A stretch of 32,148 nt of DNA from Lachnospiraceae bacterium. Its GTDB lineage: Bacteria; Bacillota; Clostridia; Lachnospirales; Lachnospiraceae. Within the stretch, counting starts at the first letter, position 1. Every line of letters starts with the position of its first letter. The DNA is taken from the NCBI GenBank assembly GCA_017484135.1, contig JAFUTQ010000051.1:1-32148 (forward strand). Direction: 5' to 3'. Under the pieces are notes generated by a model. The model had not been told where the DNA came from. It saw nothing but the letters and a program-made list of their open reading frames with translations, and did no database searches. This document shows positions 31,907 through 32,148 of the stretch, piece by piece. Position numbers and translations under genes: made by a program.

Positions 31907-32148
31907 CAAAACCACGGACTGTTCCGCAGCTTTGAAAAGGCAACGACAACGCGTCGTTCATGCCGGCAGAAACATGTCGCTCTGCCCAGAAAGTGTCGCC
32001 GATCAAGCAAAACTACCTGAAAATAATCTGCCGTTCGTGCCGCTCAGAATTCGTCGTTCAACACCTATCCGCAACAGGATGTGCCTTTTCTTCTTTTCTA
32101 TGCCTGCCTCCTTGGCATGTCCCAGATGAATCCCGATATGTCCGATTC
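31907..32148. other. Probable right end region of the transposon
   Basis: No gene seen. CGTCGTTCA occurs at 31952-31960 and again exactly 100 bp further at 32052-32060, and TGTCGC occurs twice between them (near 31975 and 32000). Repeats of this kind near the end of an element carrying an ATPase plus rve transposase may be transposase-binding sites. The window ends before a border can be placed. Confidence 0.35.

Noticed and set aside
1-32148. CRISPR arrays, tRNA and rRNA genes
   Set aside because: I saw no spaced direct repeats of CRISPR form and no tRNA cloverleaf or rRNA segments on either strand.

Overview
The window looks like a chromosomal segment from an anaerobic Gram-positive Firmicute, most likely a Lachnospiraceae-type Clostridium relative. 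Reasons: strong AGGAGG-type ribosome binding sites, pyruvate formate-lyase plus a four-subunit pyruvate:ferredoxin oxidoreductase, a SecA with a zinc-binding tail, a stand-alone biotin synthase behind a BirA-type operator, and IS66, Fic and Tn916-like integrase remnants typical of gut Clostridia. The genus cannot be fixed from what I can see.

Positions 1-23,560 are an orderly core block in which every gene is on the minus strand. Read in the direction of transcription (high to low coordinates) it holds: a membrane-anchored SH3-like protein; an envelope-sugar group (polyprenyl-phosphate sugar-1-phosphate transferase, phosphoglucosamine mutase glmM, a polyisoprenyl-type GT2 glycosyltransferase); a CydDC-like heterodimeric ABC exporter; pflB with a clear terminator; a small unknown ORF; pflA translationally coupled to an unknown protein; secA; trmO; porG-porD-porA-porB; an unknown protein with its own promoter; a LolD/MacB-like ABC ATPase with an FtsX-type permease behind a large palindromic operator; and bioB. 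The two pyruvate routes give this stretch a fermentative theme: PFL with its activase makes acetyl-CoA and formate, and POR makes acetyl-CoA, CO2 and reduced ferredoxin.

From about 23,560 to the right end the character changes completely. This is an accessory island, poorer in genes and with both strands used. It contains debris of an AAA-ATPase-like gene, an Mrr-type restriction endonuclease, a Fic protein with a C-terminal winged helix that appears to lack its target-docking flap, a decayed IS66 element, two orphan inverted repeats, a RelB/ParE-type toxin-antitoxin pair, the C-terminal stub of a tyrosine recombinase, a TetR regulator with a palindrome over its own promoter, a second Fic protein with a VbhA-type antitoxin, a caspase-like CHAT protein directly upstream of that antitoxin, and a transposase stub with an ExeA-like transposition ATPase.

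The most unusual arrangement is the same-strand trio CHAT protease, VbhA-like antitoxin, Fic enzyme (30,907 down to 29,435). Its CHAT 5' end abuts transposon DNA. It could be a small conflict or abortive-infection module, but that is inference: I can see the domains and the spacing, not the function.
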